From assembly GCA_028287225.1 (NCBI GenBank), contig JAQBPZ010000160.1, forward strand, positions 1 to 25,551: a stretch of DNA of 25,551 bases, in the 5' to 3' direction. The position numbers were made by a program, and so were the translations under genes. Position 1 is the stretch's first letter. Every line of letters begins with the position of its first letter. Positions 25,148 to 25,551 of this stretch are shown here, piece after piece. Below the pieces are notes generated by a model. It had not been told where the DNA came from. It did no database searches and saw only the letters and a list, made by a program, of their open reading frames with translations. Origin of the DNA: Gemmatimonadota bacterium. Lineage in GTDB: Bacteria; Gemmatimonadota; Gemmatimonadetes; Gemmatimonadales; Gemmatimonadaceae.

Positions 25148-25551
25148 TCAATCCGCCAGATCAAGGTCCAGCGCGTCGATCGCGGCGCCGAGCACCGGGT
25201 CGCGCCGCCGCATCGCGGTGAGCCGCTCGGTGCGCACCATCTCGTCGGTCAGGCGCATCGGCGGCGCGCCACTCGCGGCGGCAGCGCGCACGACGACGCG
25301 CTGCACGCCGGGAAACCAGCCCCGGAGCGTCGTCGCGAGCTCGCCGCGCAGCGACTCCAGCGCCTGTTCGTAGATCGGGTTCGCCTCGTCCAGCGCGATG
25401 GTGACGTCGCCCTTCGCGGTCACGGCGACGGGCGCGGCATGCTCGAGCGCGGTCGCGGCCACCCCTCGGCCGGCGGTGCGGACCGCGGCGACGAGGTCGT
25501 CCCAGCGGTCGGCGAGCCGGTTCACGTCCGGCGGCGCAGCGGAGGCGCCGG
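25148..25551 (-). CDS. dnaX: DNA polymerase III subunit gamma/tau, C-terminal end (partial)
   Basis: The frame enters from the right edge and gives about 134 residues: a Gly/Ala/Ser/Pro linker and then VNRLADRWDDLVAAVR and a DnaX C-terminal-like domain (NPIYEQALESLRGELATTLRG). The GTG at 25525 is an internal valine, not a start. The identification rests on position ahead of ybaB-recR and on the W-DDLV segment that often begins the domain after the tau linker. ATPase motifs are outside the window. Confidence 0.75.
   Translation of the reverse strand, partial: GASAAPPDVNRLADRWDDLVAAVRTAGRGVAATALEHAAPVAVTAKGDVTIALDEANPIYEQALESLRGELATTLRGWFPGVQRVVVRAAAASGAPPMRLTDEMVRTERLTAMRRRDPVLGAAIDALDLDLAD

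Overview
The window is GC-rich chromosomal DNA (roughly 70% G+C by eye) with dense, mostly co-oriented genes and many GTG/TTG starts. The mix of genes suggests a free-living Gram-negative-type bacterium, most likely Gemmatimonadota or a relative. It includes a TolC/HlyD/MacB-type exporter with separate permeases, MglA/MglB beside recR, a bacillithiol-type PIG-L deacetylase, tryptophan dioxygenase and an IscS-MnmA pair. The phylum is an inference. No rRNA, tRNA, CRISPR array or transposase was seen.

Layout. 1-2789 (-) is the N-terminal 929 residues of a very large multi-pass sensor protein, cut by the window edge and probably a histidine kinase. It diverges from a creatininase-family amidohydrolase (2815-3561). 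3686-12604 (+) is an export operon: outer-membrane TolC, periplasmic adaptor, one ABC ATPase and two successive MacB-like permease pairs (p1/p2, then p3/p4). The pairs are paralogous, p1 to p3 and p2 to p4. 12915-15056 (+) encodes a PIG-L/BshB1-like deacetylase, tryptophan 2,3-dioxygenase and kynurenine formamidase. A DUF1707/LiaF-like gene (15163-15753, -) diverges from a cysteine desulfurase-MnmA operon (15888-18146, +) for tRNA 2-thiolation. The right side is on the minus strand: dnaX (partial), ybaB, recR, an unknown 91-residue membrane protein, mglB, mglA, pgsA and cinA, then grpE and dnaJ.

Two signals are not explained by the genes. (1) Three intergenic sites share an ECF-sigma-type promoter, GRAACC-N14/15-CCGTAC. 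They lie upstream of tolC, upstream of the second permease pair, and upstream of the LiaF-like gene, which suggests one envelope-stress regulon. (2) Five of the longer non-coding gaps (9809-10091, 12605-12914, 18147-18459, 20192-20378, 21651-21901) and a shorter one (25013-25147) hold inverted-repeat elements, most with arms of short tandem units (7 bp in A, B and C, about 7 in D, 9 in E). Elements A, B and C share stretches of core sequence, yet their heptamer arms differ between loci; within A and C, and partly in B, the two arms match each other. This looks like a dispersed, non-coding repeat family whose arms are copied or homogenised locally.
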